A stretch of DNA of 5,147 bases from Clostridiales bacterium (GTDB taxonomy: Bacteria > Bacillota > Clostridia > Lachnospirales > Lachnospiraceae). Shown here one piece after another: positions 4,196-5,147 of the stretch. Position numbers and translations under genes: made by a program. The stretch lies in contig JAHZHF010000219.1 of NCBI GenBank assembly GCA_019420405.1, forward strand, positions 1 to 5,147, given 5' to 3'. Positions within the stretch are counted from its first letter, which is position 1; every line of letters begins with the position of its first letter. The notes below the pieces were generated by a model, which had not been told where the DNA came from, searched no databases, and was given only the letters and a program-made list of their open reading frames with translations.

Positions 4196-5147
4196 ATGAG
4201 TTCAAAAAAACATTCCTCAGGGAAAAAAGGTCCCGGAAACCGGCATCACAGTTCCCGCTCTCACGGCTCGCATTCCGGTCATGGAAAGTACGCCAAAGTG
4301 AAGAACCTTCCGGGTAAGCTGCTGGTGCTTATTCAGCTTTTAATGACTGTACTGTTTATCGTAGTGGTCTGGAGCGGAGGTATGGTTCCGGGTAAATATC
4401 TGGCAGTGCTTACGATCGTGCTCTTCGTACTGTTCGGCGCGCTGTTCGCGATGCAGTATTTAAAGAGCAGGATCTATATCCTTGGAATTGTGATCAGTCT
4501 TCTGATCAGCCTGGGGCTGGGAGTGACCAGCTTCTATATGTTAAGAGCGGATCAGATGCTTGCGGATGTGGGCGGCGCCACGTATAAGACGGACAATATG
4601 ATCGTTGTGGTGCGTGCGGACGACTCATCCGAAAATATACTGGATGCGCAGAACTATACGTTCGGAATTCAGACTTCACTGGATCAGGAGAATAACCAGA
4701 AAATGGTGGAGGATCTGACTCATGTTCTCGGCAAGGAGCCGGATCTCTCAGAATACGTGAACGTACAGGCAGAGGCGCAGGCGCTCCTGGACGGCGAAAT
4801 CGGGGCGGCTATTTACAATGAAGCGTTTACCGGTATCATCGAGGATTCAATCGAGGGGTATTCTGATCAGGTGAAGATCCTGTATCAGTACGGAATCGAT
4901 ACAGAGATCGCACAGCCGGAGGAAAACCAGAATGTAGAAGAACCATTTAATATTTACATCAGTGGTATCGACGTATCCGGTTCGATTACGACAAACAGCC
5001 GGAGCGATGTAAATATTATCATGACAGTAAATCCGAATACACATAAGATTTTGCTGTCTACAACGCCGCGTGATTATTATGTGACGATCCCGGGTGTGTC
5101 GGGAGAGCAGAGAGACAAGCTGACCCATGCGGGAAGCTACGGAGTAG
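4196..5147 (+). CDS. LytR-CpsA-Psr (LCP) family glycan phosphotransferase, partial at 3' end
   Basis: An open frame runs from ATG 4196 to the window edge, giving 317 residues without a stop. LCP proteins transfer lipid-linked polymers (capsule, teichoic acid or other glycans) onto peptidoglycan at the outer face of the membrane. Residues 1-36 are a cytoplasmic tail rich in Ser, His, Gly and Lys. Three hydrophobic helices follow at about 42-59, 68-89 and 93-116, an arrangement like that of pneumococcal CpsA. Residues about 133-235 form an extra extracellular domain. The LCP domain begins at about 250: FNIYISGIDVSG (D259), NSRSDVNIIMTV (R269, D271), LSTTPRDYYV (R292, D293) and RDKLTHAGSYG (K308, H311). 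These match the family's conserved Asp/Arg set for pyrophosphate and Mg binding. The rest of the catalytic domain lies beyond the window. The position after cpsB-C-D suggests the attached polymer is the one made by this locus; teichoic-type substrates cannot be excluded. Confidence 0.9.
   Translation, partial: MSSKKHSSGKKGPGNRHHSSRSHGSHSGHGKYAKVKNLPGKLLVLIQLLMTVLFIVVVWSGGMVPGKYLAVLTIVLFVLFGALFAMQYLKSRIYILGIVISLLISLGLGVTSFYMLRADQMLADVGGATYKTDNMIVVVRADDSSENILDAQNYTFGIQTSLDQENNQKMVEDLTHVLGKEPDLSEYVNVQAEAQALLDGEIGAAIYNEAFTGIIEDSIEGYSDQVKILYQYGIDTEIAQPEENQNVEEPFNIYISGIDVSGSITTNSRSDVNIIMTVNPNTHKILLSTTPRDYYVTIPGVSGEQRDKLTHAGSYGV

Noticed and set aside
4204..4228. A7 and A6 runs near the 5' end of the LCP gene as a phase-variation switch
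   Set aside because: The runs are short and expected from Lys codons; there is no sign of a frame change in this copy.
4847..5128. Minus-strand open frame of 93 codons opposite the LCP gene
   Set aside because: It lies antisense to the conserved LCP catalytic domain and shows no recognisable features.
1..5147. CRISPR array, tRNA, rRNA, insertion sequence or phage elements
   Set aside because: No spaced repeats, cloverleaf sequences, transposase or integrase motifs were seen; genes are tightly packed housekeeping and polysaccharide functions.

Overview
The window looks like a chromosomal segment of a gut-type Firmicute, most likely a Lachnospiraceae (Clostridium cluster XIVa) member. The grounds are GC content that looks moderate by eye, strong AGGAG-type ribosome binding sites, and the character of the proteins: a clostridial-type GlmS, a PHP-type phosphatase with a BY-kinase, and an LCP protein with a large extra extracellular domain. 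This is an inference from protein style, not a database match.

Layout: all genes lie on the + strand. Positions 1-1708 are the 5'-truncated end of glmS, which makes glucosamine-6-phosphate. Its reading frame is broken near 780, where about four bases are missing relative to the family consensus. The amidotransferase half and the isomerase half are therefore in different frames, although both are otherwise well conserved. Positions 1709-1973 are a control region: a Rho-independent terminator for glmS (1718-1770), a possible promoter overlapping that terminator, and a good sigma-A-type promoter (1862-1890) overlapped by an inverted repeat and a direct repeat.

Positions 1974-5147 hold a tightly packed operon for control and attachment of a surface polysaccharide: a CpsB/YwqE-like PHP tyrosine phosphatase (1974-2702), a CpsC/Wzz-like membrane co-polymerase and kinase activator (2699-3493, ATGA overlap), a CpsD-like BY-kinase with a tandem YYGK tail (3507-4181), and a LytR-CpsA-Psr (LCP) glycan transferase (4196 to the window edge, 3'-truncated).

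The expected working model comes from characterised streptococcal and Bacillus relatives. CpsC activates CpsD, which autophosphorylates on its tyrosine tail. CpsB removes the phosphates, and this cycle tunes polymer export and length. The LCP protein then transfers the finished lipid-linked polymer to the cell wall. GlmS upstream feeds UDP-GlcNAc, a precursor shared by wall and capsule. No glycosyltransferases, flippase or polymerase are visible; they would be expected downstream of the window.

The module is a known type and I do not see a wholly new system. The points most worth a second look are the glmS frameshift, the solute-binding-protein-like insert in the LCP protein, and the repeats over the operon promoter.
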